Positions 7,962 to 16,776 of a stretch of 49,349 nt of DNA are shown piece by piece. The translations under genes and the position numbers were made by a program. Source of the stretch: an uncultured Lachnospiraceae bacterium (GTDB lineage: Bacteria; Bacillota; Clostridia; Lachnospirales; Lachnospiraceae); contig CAJTRU010000026.1 of assembly GCA_910579085.1 (NCBI GenBank), forward strand, positions 1 to 49,349. The letters run 5' to 3'. The notes beneath the pieces were generated by a model. The model was given only the letters and a program-made list of their open reading frames with translations. It made no database searches and was not told the origin of the DNA. The number at the start of each line of letters is the position of its first letter. Position 1 is the stretch's first letter.

Positions 7962-10900
7962 ATGGGTACAGACAGTTATTATATTAATGAAAATAATGAA
8001 TTTGTAATTGAGGATTATAACCAGCAAAAACCTTTTTCAAGTTTTTTGCCAGCTGTTTCTGGTTTACATGGCAAACCTATGTGGGCATATTATGTCAACA
8101 GGGGACAGTGCATGGCAACATTCGGGGTCAACAATAAAGATTATTCAATTATGGAATTCCAGCCAGCTAATAAAGCTTACAGGTTAACTGCACTGCAAGG
8201 TTTCAGGACATTTTATAAAATAAAAAAAGATAACGGGACTTTTGGATTTTATGAACCATTCAGGGATTTACATATAAACAGCCAGCAGAAAATAAAACAG
8301 AAAATGCGTATTACTTCTTATGATTATAAAATTGAGGATATTAATGAAACACTTGGAATTAAAACAGAAATATTGTTTTGTACACTTCCAGATGAAAATA
8401 TACCAGGCCTGGTGCGCCAGGTTAAAATTTATAATATTTCAGATAAAAATATTCCACTAGAAATTATTGATGGAATTCCAGTTATAATTCCATATTATTT
8501 AATTAACCAGGATATGAAGAATGAGAGCAATCTGCGCCAGGCATGGATGAGTGCAGATATAGAAGATAACCTTCCGTTTTACCGTATTAAGGCACTTCCA
8601 TACGATACAGCAGAAACTGTATTATTAGATGGCGGGAACTTTTACCTGGCTTATAATTTTGATGGGGATATAATACAGAAACCACAGATTATTACAGACC
8701 CTTCACTGGTCTTTGGCAATGTTACTGATTTTACAATTCCAGAAGCTTTTCTTTCAGAAGACTTTGCAATTCCAGAGGAACAGGTTAGTGTGGGATATAC
8801 TCCATGTGGGTTTGCTTATAAAAAGATTACACTTGGGGCGTCAGAGGAATATACATTAAATACATTAACAGGAAGTGCGCCAGGCATTTCACAGTATAAG
8901 AAATTTATAAAAGATAAAATTAAACCAGGATATATAGAAGAAAAAATTGCCAGAAATATGGAACTGGTGGAGAGTACCAAGAGGCATGTTTTTACTTCCA
9001 GCAGTTCTAAAGAATTTGACTTATATATGGGCCAGACATTTATGGATAACTATTTAAGAGGAGGTTATCCTGTGCAGCTTGGTGACGGAAAACATATTAT
9101 GTATGTATATTCCAGGAAACATGGTGATTTAGAGCGTGAATATAACTTTTTCCAGGTAGACTCAACAAACTATTCACAAGGAAATTCCAACTACAGGGAC
9201 GTTAACCAGAACAGAAGGAATGATGTATACTTCTTCCCGTTTACAGAAAATACAGGAATTAAAACATTTTTTAACCTTATACAGCTTGATGGCTACAATC
9301 CGTTAGTACTTGAAGGCTCAAGGTTTGAAGCAGAAGACAAGGAAATATGCAGGAAAATTACAGAAAAATATTTTGATAAAGATAAAGCTGGAGAAATAAT
9401 AAAAATTTATGATAAAGCATTTACCCCTGGTTCATTGCTTTTAGCGGCTGAGCAGTTAAATGCAGAAGTAAAGACTGGTACAGCCAGCAATTTCCTTAAT
9501 GATATATTAAGCTGCTGTATTAAGGAAGATTGTGCAACATTTAAAGAAGGATACTGGACAGACCACTGGACATACAATACAGATATACTGGTACAGTTTA
9601 TAAATATTTATCCAGATAAAATACAGGAAATAATGTTTAATGACTACAGCTATACATACTATGATAATGATGAGTTTGTAGTTCCAAGGGATAAACGTTA
9701 TGTATTAACAGAAAATGGAGTACGCCAGTATAATGCGGTGCAGAAAGTACCAGGCAAAACAGAACTAATAAGAAAAAGGGCTTTCCGTCCATACCAGGTG
9801 CGCAAAGAAAATGGCACAGGTGATATTTATAAATGTTCCCTTGCTTCCAAAATAATAGTTATGCTTTTAAATAAAGCTGCTTCTTTAGACCCGGCAGGAA
9901 AGGGGCTTGAAATGGAAGGCGGCAAGCCTGGCTGGTGTGATGCGTTAAACGGGCTTCCAGGGATAATAGGTTCTTCGGTAAATGAGAGTACAGAAGTCCG
10001 CCGCCTGGCAGATTTAATGGCAGATATACTGAAAGAGGCAGGCATAAATATAAGAATTAAACTGCCAGCAGAAGCAGCAGAATTTTTCAGGAATATATTT
10101 AAACTGTTAAAGGAAAATGTAACAGGAATGGACTACTGGAATAAAAGCAACGAGGCAAAAGAAACTTACCGTAGCATGATAGTTTATGGTATTGATGGCA
10201 GAGAAGAAGAAATTACCAAAGAAACAGCCCTGGAATTTATGGAAGTACTTATAAAATATATGGATAAAGGGCTTATAAAAGCATTTAACAAAGAAACAGG
10301 GATATATGATACATATTTTATAAATGAAGCAGTAAAATATGAAATTATAAAAGATAAAGATGGAAATGCAATAACAAATAAAGATAACCAGCCATTTGTA
10401 CATATAACAGAGTTTACAACAAGGGCAGTACCTGCATTTTTAGAAGGGCAGGTACATATGATGCGTACATATCCTGGCATATCACAGCAGCTCCATAAGA
10501 TGGTAAAGAAAAGTGAATTATATGATAGCAGTCTTGGCATGTTTAAAGTTAGTGCCAACATAATGGATGAAACAAAGGAGATAGGACGCCAGAACGTATT
10601 TCCGCGTGGATGGCTTGAGAATGAAGCAGTATTCCTGCATATGGAATATAAATATTTTCTGGAAATGCTCCGTTCTGGAATGTATAAAGAGTTTTTTGAA
10701 TATTTGCAAAAATCATTTGTACCATTTATGGATGCTTCAGTTTATGGGAGAAGTATTCTTGAAAATTCTTCATTTATTGCAAGTTCTGTGCATCCTGACA
10801 AAAGAATCCATGGGACAGGGTATGTATCCAGGCTTTCAGGTGCTTCTGCTGAGATGTTGTCAATCTGGAGCATAATGGTATCAGGAAAGCAGCTTTTTAC

Positions 10901-11243
10901 ATTAGATGCTTCTGGCAGTCTCTGCATGGAATTATCACCAGTCCTTCCTGGCTGGATGTTTACAAAAGAAGAAAAGGAAGTTACAGTTTATACAGAAAAA
11001 GGGGAGATGCAGTTTAAACAGCCAGTTAATTCATTTGTATTCTGCCTGCTTGGCAGTACACTTGTAATATACCATAACAAAAACCGCAAAGATACTTACA
11101 GTAAAGATGCACAAATTATAGAAACCAGGCTTTATAAGCAGACAGGGGAAATTGAAATTATAAATGGAGGAATAATTCCATCCCCATATGCTGGCAAAAT
11201 AAGAAATAATAATTATATAAAAATTGAAGCTGTTATAGATTAA
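7962..11243 (+). CDS. Inverting beta-oligoglucan phosphorylase, GH94 clan (GH161/GH149-like)
   Basis: A 1093-residue cytoplasmic protein with no signal peptide, starting at the ATG after GGAGGTATAAAT. It resembles the very long cellobiose-phosphorylase-like enzymes: an N-terminal beta-sandwich (FSSFLPAVSGLHGKPMWAYYVNRGQ, then NKAYRLTALQGFRTFYK), and an (alpha/alpha)6 barrel with GYWTDHWTYNTDI, where D534 is my candidate general acid, and EGGKPGWCDALNGLPGIIGSS. Such enzymes split a beta-glucosidic bond with phosphate to give glucose 1-phosphate. The length fits beta-1,3-oligoglucan phosphorylases of GH149 or GH161 and also GH94 beta-1,2-oligoglucan phosphorylases (about 1100 residues). The neighbouring beta-1,3-glucanases favour beta-1,3. 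It heads an operon with the GH35 gene 57 nt downstream. Clan is secure; linkage specificity is inference. Confidence 0.85.
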   Translation: MGTDSYYINENNEFVIEDYNQQKPFSSFLPAVSGLHGKPMWAYYVNRGQCMATFGVNNKDYSIMEFQPANKAYRLTALQGFRTFYKIKKDNGTFGFYEPFRDLHINSQQKIKQKMRITSYDYKIEDINETLGIKTEILFCTLPDENIPGLVRQVKIYNISDKNIPLEIIDGIPVIIPYYLINQDMKNESNLRQAWMSADIEDNLPFYRIKALPYDTAETVLLDGGNFYLAYNFDGDIIQKPQIITDPSLVFGNVTDFTIPEAFLSEDFAIPEEQVSVGYTPCGFAYKKITLGASEEYTLNTLTGSAPGISQYKKFIKDKIKPGYIEEKIARNMELVESTKRHVFTSSSSKEFDLYMGQTFMDNYLRGGYPVQLGDGKHIMYVYSRKHGDLEREYNFFQVDSTNYSQGNSNYRDVNQNRRNDVYFFPFTENTGIKTFFNLIQLDGYNPLVLEGSRFEAEDKEICRKITEKYFDKDKAGEIIKIYDKAFTPGSLLLAAEQLNAEVKTGTASNFLNDILSCCIKEDCATFKEGYWTDHWTYNTDILVQFINIYPDKIQEIMFNDYSYTYYDNDEFVVPRDKRYVLTENGVRQYNAVQKVPGKTELIRKRAFRPYQVRKENGTGDIYKCSLASKIIVMLLNKAASLDPAGKGLEMEGGKPGWCDALNGLPGIIGSSVNESTEVRRLADLMADILKEAGINIRIKLPAEAAEFFRNIFKLLKENVTGMDYWNKSNEAKETYRSMIVYGIDGREEEITKETALEFMEVLIKYMDKGLIKAFNKETGIYDTYFINEAVKYEIIKDKDGNAITNKDNQPFVHITEFTTRAVPAFLEGQVHMMRTYPGISQQLHKMVKKSELYDSSLGMFKVSANIMDETKEIGRQNVFPRGWLENEAVFLHMEYKYFLEMLRSGMYKEFFEYLQKSFVPFMDASVYGRSILENSSFIASSVHPDKRIHGTGYVSRLSGASAEMLSIWSIMVSGKQLFTLDASGSLCMELSPVLPGWMFTKEEKEVTVYTEKGEMQFKQPVNSFVFCLLGSTLVIYHNKNRKDTYSKDAQIIETRLYKQTGEIEIINGGIIPSPYAGKIRNNNYIKIEAVID

Positions 11244-11300
11244 GATATAAAAATAAGATTATTAATATAAGGTAAATATATAGTAAAGCAGGAGGCAAAT

Positions 11301-14108
11301 ATGGAAAAAGATATTAAGAAAATTATCAGTTATGATAAAAACGGATTTATAATTAACGGAAAACATGAATTCCTGATTGGTGGTGAATTCCACTATTTCA
11401 GAGTTCCAGCAGCTTTGTGGGAGGACAGGCTTAAGAAAATAAAAGCAACAGGTGCAAACCTTATATCAGTATATATTGCATGGAACATGCATGAGCCAGA
11501 AGAAGGGGAGCAGATATGGACAGGTGATTACGATTTAAACCATTTTCTCAGTTTATGTGAAAAATATGGCTTTTATGTGCTTATTAAACCAGGCCCATAC
11601 ATATGTGCAGAGCTTGACTTTGGAGGGCATCCTGACTGGATGATAAAGAAAATTGCAAATGGTGAATTCAGGATACGTATGCTGGATGAAAAATATCTTG
11701 AATTATGCAAGTACTGGTATAAATCATGTGCAGAACAGATAAACAGCCATCTTATTACAAATGGCGGGACAATTATTGCAGCACAGGTAGAAAATGAATA
11801 TGACCATCTTATGGAATATGGGGAAGAACAAATATCAGAGGAAGACGCAGTAAAATATTTTATGTTTCTTAAAGACACTATGGAAGAGTATGGCATAGAT
11901 GTCCCTAAGTTTGCAAATGAAGCAGAATTTTTAAGGGGCAAGGGAATAATTGACACACGTACTTATTATCCAAATATACCTGGAAAATGGATGTCAGAAT
12001 ATGAACGTTTTGAGCAGAAGCTTTTAAGTTCAAAGAAAACACAGGAAGATGCGCCAGTTATGATTTTGGAATTGCAGGCAGGATGGTTCTCACAGATTGG
12101 TGAGCCGTCATATATACCTGGACGGGATGTAATAGAGGGTGTATCAAAAAGTGTTTTTATTACAGGTGCTTCAATAGTTAATTATTATATGATGGCTGGA
12201 GGTACTACATTCCCATATATGGGAGGACGTGGGGATTTGGTACTTGGAGGCTATGGCAATATTACAAGTTATGACTTCGGAGGTGCACCTGTTGGTGAAA
12301 CAGGTGAGATAAATAAAGATAAGTATTACTGGATTAAAGGATTTATACGCTTTGCAAAAGAATTTTCACATATTATTGCAGAAAGTGACGGCAGGGAAGA
12401 TATTAAGATAATCTCTGGAGGTGAAGATATAGCAGTACTGGACAAAGAAAGCAGTTTTCTTGATGTATCTGCTGTAAAAGCATACGAAAACTTTACTGTT
12501 TACCAGGAAGGCAATAAGGATGGGAGGTTTTTCTTTATCCGTAATGCAGAAGCAGAAGACAAAACGCTGTCAATAGAAATACCAGAAGAACTAAATGGCA
12601 GCAAATATATGGTAAAGGCAACTGTGCTGGCAGACCAGACACGTATGCTGCCAGTTGCATTTAAGATAACAGAAAATGTAAGGGTAAATTATTCACTTTC
12701 AGAAATATGGATGACCCAGAAGTACAATAATGCAACAGCCGTTATAATGTATGGCAGGGAAGAAACAGATGGTGAACTCTGCCTTAATGTACCAGCAGAT
12801 AAAGTTACAATAATATCAGGGGATGCCAGAAAATACAGTGCAGAAGGCAAAAATACAATTCTTTATTATAAACATGGCAGTATTGTAATAATTAAAGCAG
12901 AAGATGTTATATTCTTTATCCTTGGTGAAGAGATGACAGGGCGTGTAGATACACTAAAGGATGGTATTCTGTTACATAACGTTTACTATCTTGAAGATAT
13001 TGTACAAGACAACAATAAGGTAAATCTTAAACTACAGATTAAAGAAAATTCTGGCACAAAAATTATGTATTACCCATTAAATGGCAGGAAAATAAAGGAA
13101 GCATTACTGGATAATACAAAAGTTACTGTTAAGGAATGTAAATGTGGGATACAGGAAATTTCATTTGAAACTGCAAGTTTTGCAGACCGCCCAGAAGCAG
13201 AATGGACATCTGGCTGGAAATACTGTGCAGACAGCATGGAAACAAAAGAGAACTTTGATGACAGCGGCTGGACAGAATTGCCAGAGCCAGTATCACTTGA
13301 AGAAGCAGGCATGTTTAAACATGGGTATTACTGGTTTAGAAGCAGTTTTGAAACAGACAGGGAAATAAAAGAAGCATATTTAAGCTTTAAACACAATGAT
13401 ACAGACAGGTATCTTGTTTATATTAATGGAAGCCTTGTATTCCGTTCAAGGAATAAATCCATTAATAACCACAATATTACAACAGCCCTGCATAAAGGAA
13501 TTAATACAATAGCTGTACTTTATGCCAATGAATTCCATAATAAATCACATCCACATGAAGGTGCTATTGTAAAATACAGTGGCATTATAAATCCTTTCAC
13601 TATAAAAGGAAGTTATTCAGATGGCAGTGGAATTGATATAAATATTAGTTCATTTAAAGTAAAATACCAGCTTGACGGGTATAATAATGGATACCATACA
13701 ACAGGGTATGACGACAGCGGGTGGCAGGAAGCGCCAGAAGCCAGGAAGTTTGTTGCAGGCAGGGAAATGGGACATGTTATATGGTTCAGAAGGCACTTTA
13801 CATATAACCCGGCAGATGGTTACACAGCACCATTATATATTGTGCCATTAAAGGCTGATGAAAGGCTTTTAATATATGTTAATGGAAAACCAGTAGCACA
13901 ATATGACATCACAGGGCCGCAGGAGAAGTTTTATATTCCTTGTCCATACCTGGATATTGGAGGAGATAATGTAATATCAATGGTTCTTGAATGTCCTGGA
14001 TTTTTTGAGGAGATAATGAGTGGTTACAGAAGGGGTTATATGTATAATCCTGTTATAGAGCCGGCATATGTTTCAAAGGGGACAGAAGCAAGGCTTTTAC
14101 TAGAATAA
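11301..14108 (+). CDS. Glycoside hydrolase family 35 enzyme (beta-galactosidase-like)
   Basis: This 935-residue protein has no signal peptide and probably acts in the cytoplasm. The N-terminal TIM barrel is GH35: GGEFHYFRVPAALWEDRLKKIKATGAN, YIAWNMHEPEEG, LIKPGPYICAELDFGGHPDW, acid/base Glu166 in AQVENEY and the expected nucleophile Glu257 in LELQAGWF. Residues from about 600 hold two beta-sandwich (jelly-roll, galactose-binding-like) domains with WFR and INGxLV motifs, as is usual for bacterial GH35. Most members are beta-galactosidases, but beta-1,2-glucosyl-transferring and other specificities are known. Its position between a glucan phosphorylase and a sugar two-component system suggests it acts on imported gluco-oligosaccharides here. 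The ATG follows AGGAGG. Confidence 0.88.
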   Translation: MEKDIKKIISYDKNGFIINGKHEFLIGGEFHYFRVPAALWEDRLKKIKATGANLISVYIAWNMHEPEEGEQIWTGDYDLNHFLSLCEKYGFYVLIKPGPYICAELDFGGHPDWMIKKIANGEFRIRMLDEKYLELCKYWYKSCAEQINSHLITNGGTIIAAQVENEYDHLMEYGEEQISEEDAVKYFMFLKDTMEEYGIDVPKFANEAEFLRGKGIIDTRTYYPNIPGKWMSEYERFEQKLLSSKKTQEDAPVMILELQAGWFSQIGEPSYIPGRDVIEGVSKSVFITGASIVNYYMMAGGTTFPYMGGRGDLVLGGYGNITSYDFGGAPVGETGEINKDKYYWIKGFIRFAKEFSHIIAESDGREDIKIISGGEDIAVLDKESSFLDVSAVKAYENFTVYQEGNKDGRFFFIRNAEAEDKTLSIEIPEELNGSKYMVKATVLADQTRMLPVAFKITENVRVNYSLSEIWMTQKYNNATAVIMYGREETDGELCLNVPADKVTIISGDARKYSAEGKNTILYYKHGSIVIIKAEDVIFFILGEEMTGRVDTLKDGILLHNVYYLEDIVQDNNKVNLKLQIKENSGTKIMYYPLNGRKIKEALLDNTKVTVKECKCGIQEISFETASFADRPEAEWTSGWKYCADSMETKENFDDSGWTELPEPVSLEEAGMFKHGYYWFRSSFETDREIKEAYLSFKHNDTDRYLVYINGSLVFRSRNKSINNHNITTALHKGINTIAVLYANEFHNKSHPHEGAIVKYSGIINPFTIKGSYSDGSGIDINISSFKVKYQLDGYNNGYHTTGYDDSGWQEAPEARKFVAGREMGHVIWFRRHFTYNPADGYTAPLYIVPLKADERLLIYVNGKPVAQYDITGPQEKFYIPCPYLDIGGDNVISMVLECPGFFEEIMSGYRRGYMYNPVIEPAYVSKGTEARLLLE

Positions 14109-14121
14109 TAAAGGAGATTGT

Positions 14122-15918
14122 ATGAGAAATATTATCAGCAGCACTGGACTGAGGGATATGGGTATTGGTAAAAAACTTGTATTTTCAGGATATATGTTTA
14201 TAATGCCAGTTATTATATGTATAAGTATTATAACATCAATTTATGACTACAGGGAGTCTGTTGGATATAAAAAAGAAAAAAGCCTGCAATCTGTACAGGG
14301 CATAAGCAGCAGTATATGGCTTCTGCAGCGTGAAATGGAAGATATATGTGTTTATATATCAATAAATACAGATATAAAATGTCTTTTAACAAGCAATGAA
14401 GTTTCTGTACTTAACTTAAATTCACAGCTCTGGACTGAGAAAGCACCAATGAAAATCGTTGAAGATATGATTGCTTTAAAAAGCCATATCAAAACTATAG
14501 CAATTTATCCAGAGAACGGAGTGCGTCCATACCTTAAATGTATGGACGCCTCTTCTCATATTACAACATTTTCAGAACTAAAAGAGTCATTTTTATATGA
14601 GGATGCTGTTAACAAAAAGGGTAAACCGGGCTGGATTTCTGTTGGAAAATACGACAGAGTGCTTTACCAGATTAACAGAAAAGAAAAGATGGTTATATAC
14701 CGTGAAATATATAATCTGGCAAAAGACCGCAGGCTTGCTTTTCTTGCAATAGGTGCAGACAAAGAATATTTTGAAGACATATGTGGCAGGAATATTAATA
14801 AAGAAAAGGAAGGACTTGTTGTATTAAACAGGGATGGCAATGTACTGCTTGAAACAGGGCGTATACCAGTTAATGTGAAGAGGTTTATTGAGGCAAAGGG
14901 AGGCAATCTTTCCCGTGACGGAGTGTACAATTATGGCGGCAGCCAGATATTTATGGCAGAAGATAAAGGGGTTTTTGTATGCCTGGTTGAACCAGAAACC
15001 ACTGTGTGGGATATAATCCAGAATATATTAATTGACCAGGCACTGCTTTTTGCAGGGCTTTTTGCAGGGCTTTTCCCTGTTATGATATTGATAGCAAGGC
15101 TGGTTACAGTTCCTGTAGCACGGCTGAAAAATGGTATGGATTTATTTAAGAAGGGGGATTTTAACCAGAAAATTAAAATAGATGCTTATGATGAAGTAGG
15201 ACAGCTTACAGAATGTTTTAATGAAATGGTTGATGAGATAAAAGAACTTGTAAATAAAAATTATATTATGGTGCTTAAGGAGAAGGAAAGCGAGCTTAGT
15301 GCACTACAGGCACAAATTAACCCGCATTTTCTATATAATGCCCTTGATGTGCTTTACTGGGAAGCACAGAATTCAGATAATGAAGAACTGTCAGAAGATA
15401 TACTTGCACTCTCAAACCTTTTCCGCATGGTATTAGGACAGGGTAAAGGGATTATCAGTATAAATGAGGAGTTTGAACTGGTAAAAGAGTACCTGCATGT
15501 ACAGAAAATGCGGTTTGGCAAGAAAATGGACTATGAAATACGTATTGCAGCAGAGATTGGAAAAATAGAAATTCCAAAGCTGGTACTACAGCCTTTTGTG
15601 GAAAATGCAGTTGTACACGGGCTGGAAAAACAGGAAAAAGACTGCAGAATTAAAGTTACAGGTTACAGGGAAGGGAATTATATATGCTTTGTAGTATCAG
15701 ATACAGGAGCAGGAATGACAGAAAGCCAGATAGCATCAATTTTTAATGAGGATACACAGAAGCGTTATTCCGGGCAGCGTATAGGAAGATACGCAATTAA
15801 GAATATAAAAGAACGCCTGGAATTAAGATACAAGGATAATTTTGTGCTTGAAATAAAAAGCAAAGCAGGCAAAGGTACAGATGTATTGATAAAAATACCA
15901 TATGATGGAGGAATCTGA
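14122..15918 (+). CDS. Sensor histidine kinase, YesM type
   Basis: The 598-residue membrane kinase begins 13 nt after the GH35 stop, behind AAGGAG. It has a first transmembrane helix at about 16-39, an extracytoplasmic sensor of roughly 260 residues, a second helix at about 303-325, a HAMP domain (VARLKNGMDLFKKGDF to VDEIKELVNK), and a His_kinase (5TM/YesM) domain with phospho-acceptor His402 in QINPHFLYNALDVLYWEAQ. The HATPase domain follows with PFVENAVVHGLE (N box) and DTGAGM (G1). This class pairs with AraC-type response regulators to control sugar-import and glycanase genes in Firmicutes. The likely signal is a beta-glucan oligosaccharide, directly or through the binding protein. It overlaps the regulator's ribosome site, so the pair is tightly co-translated. 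Confidence 0.94.
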   Translation: MRNIISSTGLRDMGIGKKLVFSGYMFIMPVIICISIITSIYDYRESVGYKKEKSLQSVQGISSSIWLLQREMEDICVYISINTDIKCLLTSNEVSVLNLNSQLWTEKAPMKIVEDMIALKSHIKTIAIYPENGVRPYLKCMDASSHITTFSELKESFLYEDAVNKKGKPGWISVGKYDRVLYQINRKEKMVIYREIYNLAKDRRLAFLAIGADKEYFEDICGRNINKEKEGLVVLNRDGNVLLETGRIPVNVKRFIEAKGGNLSRDGVYNYGGSQIFMAEDKGVFVCLVEPETTVWDIIQNILIDQALLFAGLFAGLFPVMILIARLVTVPVARLKNGMDLFKKGDFNQKIKIDAYDEVGQLTECFNEMVDEIKELVNKNYIMVLKEKESELSALQAQINPHFLYNALDVLYWEAQNSDNEELSEDILALSNLFRMVLGQGKGIISINEEFELVKEYLHVQKMRFGKKMDYEIRIAAEIGKIEIPKLVLQPFVENAVVHGLEKQEKDCRIKVTGYREGNYICFVVSDTGAGMTESQIASIFNEDTQKRYSGQRIGRYAIKNIKERLELRYKDNFVLEIKSKAGKGTDVLIKIPYDGGI

Positions 15919-15919
15919 T

Positions 15920-16675
15920 ATGTGTTTAAGTCTTATAATAGCAGATGATGAGGATATAGTAAGAAATAGCCTGGAGAAATATATATTACTCCATACAGAA
16001 AGATTTGCAAAGGTATATACTGCCGCTAATGGAAGGGAAACACTAGAACTTGTTTTACGGTATAAGCCCGATATTATGCTTTTGGATGTACAGATGCCAG
16101 GATTAAACGGGCTTGAAGTCCTTAATGAAGCAAGCAAGGCAGGATGTATGCCTGTAACTGTTATTTTCAGTGGATATGATGAGTTTGCGTATGCACAGGA
16201 AGCTTTACGTTATGGGGCAAAAGATTATATTTTAAAACCAAGCAGGTCATCAGATATATTTAACAGGCTTATGGAAATTGCGGATGAGGTGGAAAGCCAG
16301 AAAAACGGGGACAGTACAAGTATTGTTACAGCAGACAGGACTAACCTTATCGGAAGGGCAAAAGAGTATATAGACTGCCATTATTATGAAAATATTACAC
16401 AGACACAGGTAGCAGACAATATAGGCATTACTCCTGGATATCTTTCTACATTGTTTACTAAAAATACAGGGCTCCGGTTTGCTGATTACTTAAACCAGGT
16501 GCGTATAAACCATGCATGTGCATACCTGCGGCAGAATTATTTAAAAACATATGAAATAGCATTTAAGGTCGGGTTCAGGGATGAGAAATATTTTTCTAAA
16601 GTATTTAAGAAACTGACAGGAGTGTCCCCTAAAGAATACAGAAATGGAAAAACCGGAAATATTGCACCTTTTTAA
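15920..16675 (+). CDS. Response regulator, YesN type (REC + AraC HTH)
   Basis: A 251-residue regulator starting at the ATG 1 nt after the kinase stop; the GGAGG lies inside the end of the kinase gene, and two upstream in-frame ATGs are less well placed. Residues 1-120 are a receiver domain with acidic pocket ADDED, phospho-acceptor Asp56 in MLLDVQMPG, Ser/Thr switch in VIFSGYDEF and Lys in YILKPS. Residues about 150-247 are a double helix-turn-helix AraC domain (QTQVADNIGITPGYLSTLFTKNTG, then FKVGFRDEKYFSKVFKKLTGVSPKEYR). It is expected to activate transcription of the importer and secreted enzymes; a candidate site is the shared box at 20096 and 30281. Confidence 0.94.
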   Translation: MCLSLIIADDEDIVRNSLEKYILLHTERFAKVYTAANGRETLELVLRYKPDIMLLDVQMPGLNGLEVLNEASKAGCMPVTVIFSGYDEFAYAQEALRYGAKDYILKPSRSSDIFNRLMEIADEVESQKNGDSTSIVTADRTNLIGRAKEYIDCHYYENITQTQVADNIGITPGYLSTLFTKNTGLRFADYLNQVRINHACAYLRQNYLKTYEIAFKVGFRDEKYFSKVFKKLTGVSPKEYRNGKTGNIAPF

Positions 16676-16709
16676 AACTCTGGTTACTTCTTTTAAATAT
16701 ACGGAATGT

Positions 16710-16715
16710 TATAAT
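16710..16715 (+). promoter_or_regulatory. Candidate -10 of the ABC importer operon
   Basis: TATAAT preceded by GGAATGT, echoing the AATGn-TATAAT arrangement at 20135 and 30320. No clear -35 is present, as expected for an activator-dependent promoter. An exact copy of the 15-nt box is not present here; only ATTGCACC at 16661 begins similarly, 49 nt before the -10. Confidence 0.4.
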
Positions 16716-16776
16716 TTAAACATCAAAAGCAGTTACAAATATCATAGCAAAAAATAAAAAAACAGGAGGAAGAGTT

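Noticed and set aside
9827..10709. Minus-strand frames inside the phosphorylase gene
   Set aside because: Low-complexity hydrophobic or Cys/Phe-rich translations typical of antisense to AT-rich coding DNA; no ribosome sites.
7962..14108. Purely beta-1,2-glucan (sophoro-oligosaccharide) interpretation of the locus
   Set aside because: It fits the long phosphorylase and GH35, but no recognisable endo-beta-1,2-glucanase is present, and GH128 and GH55-like enzymes point to beta-1,3-glucan. It was kept only as an alternative in the findings.
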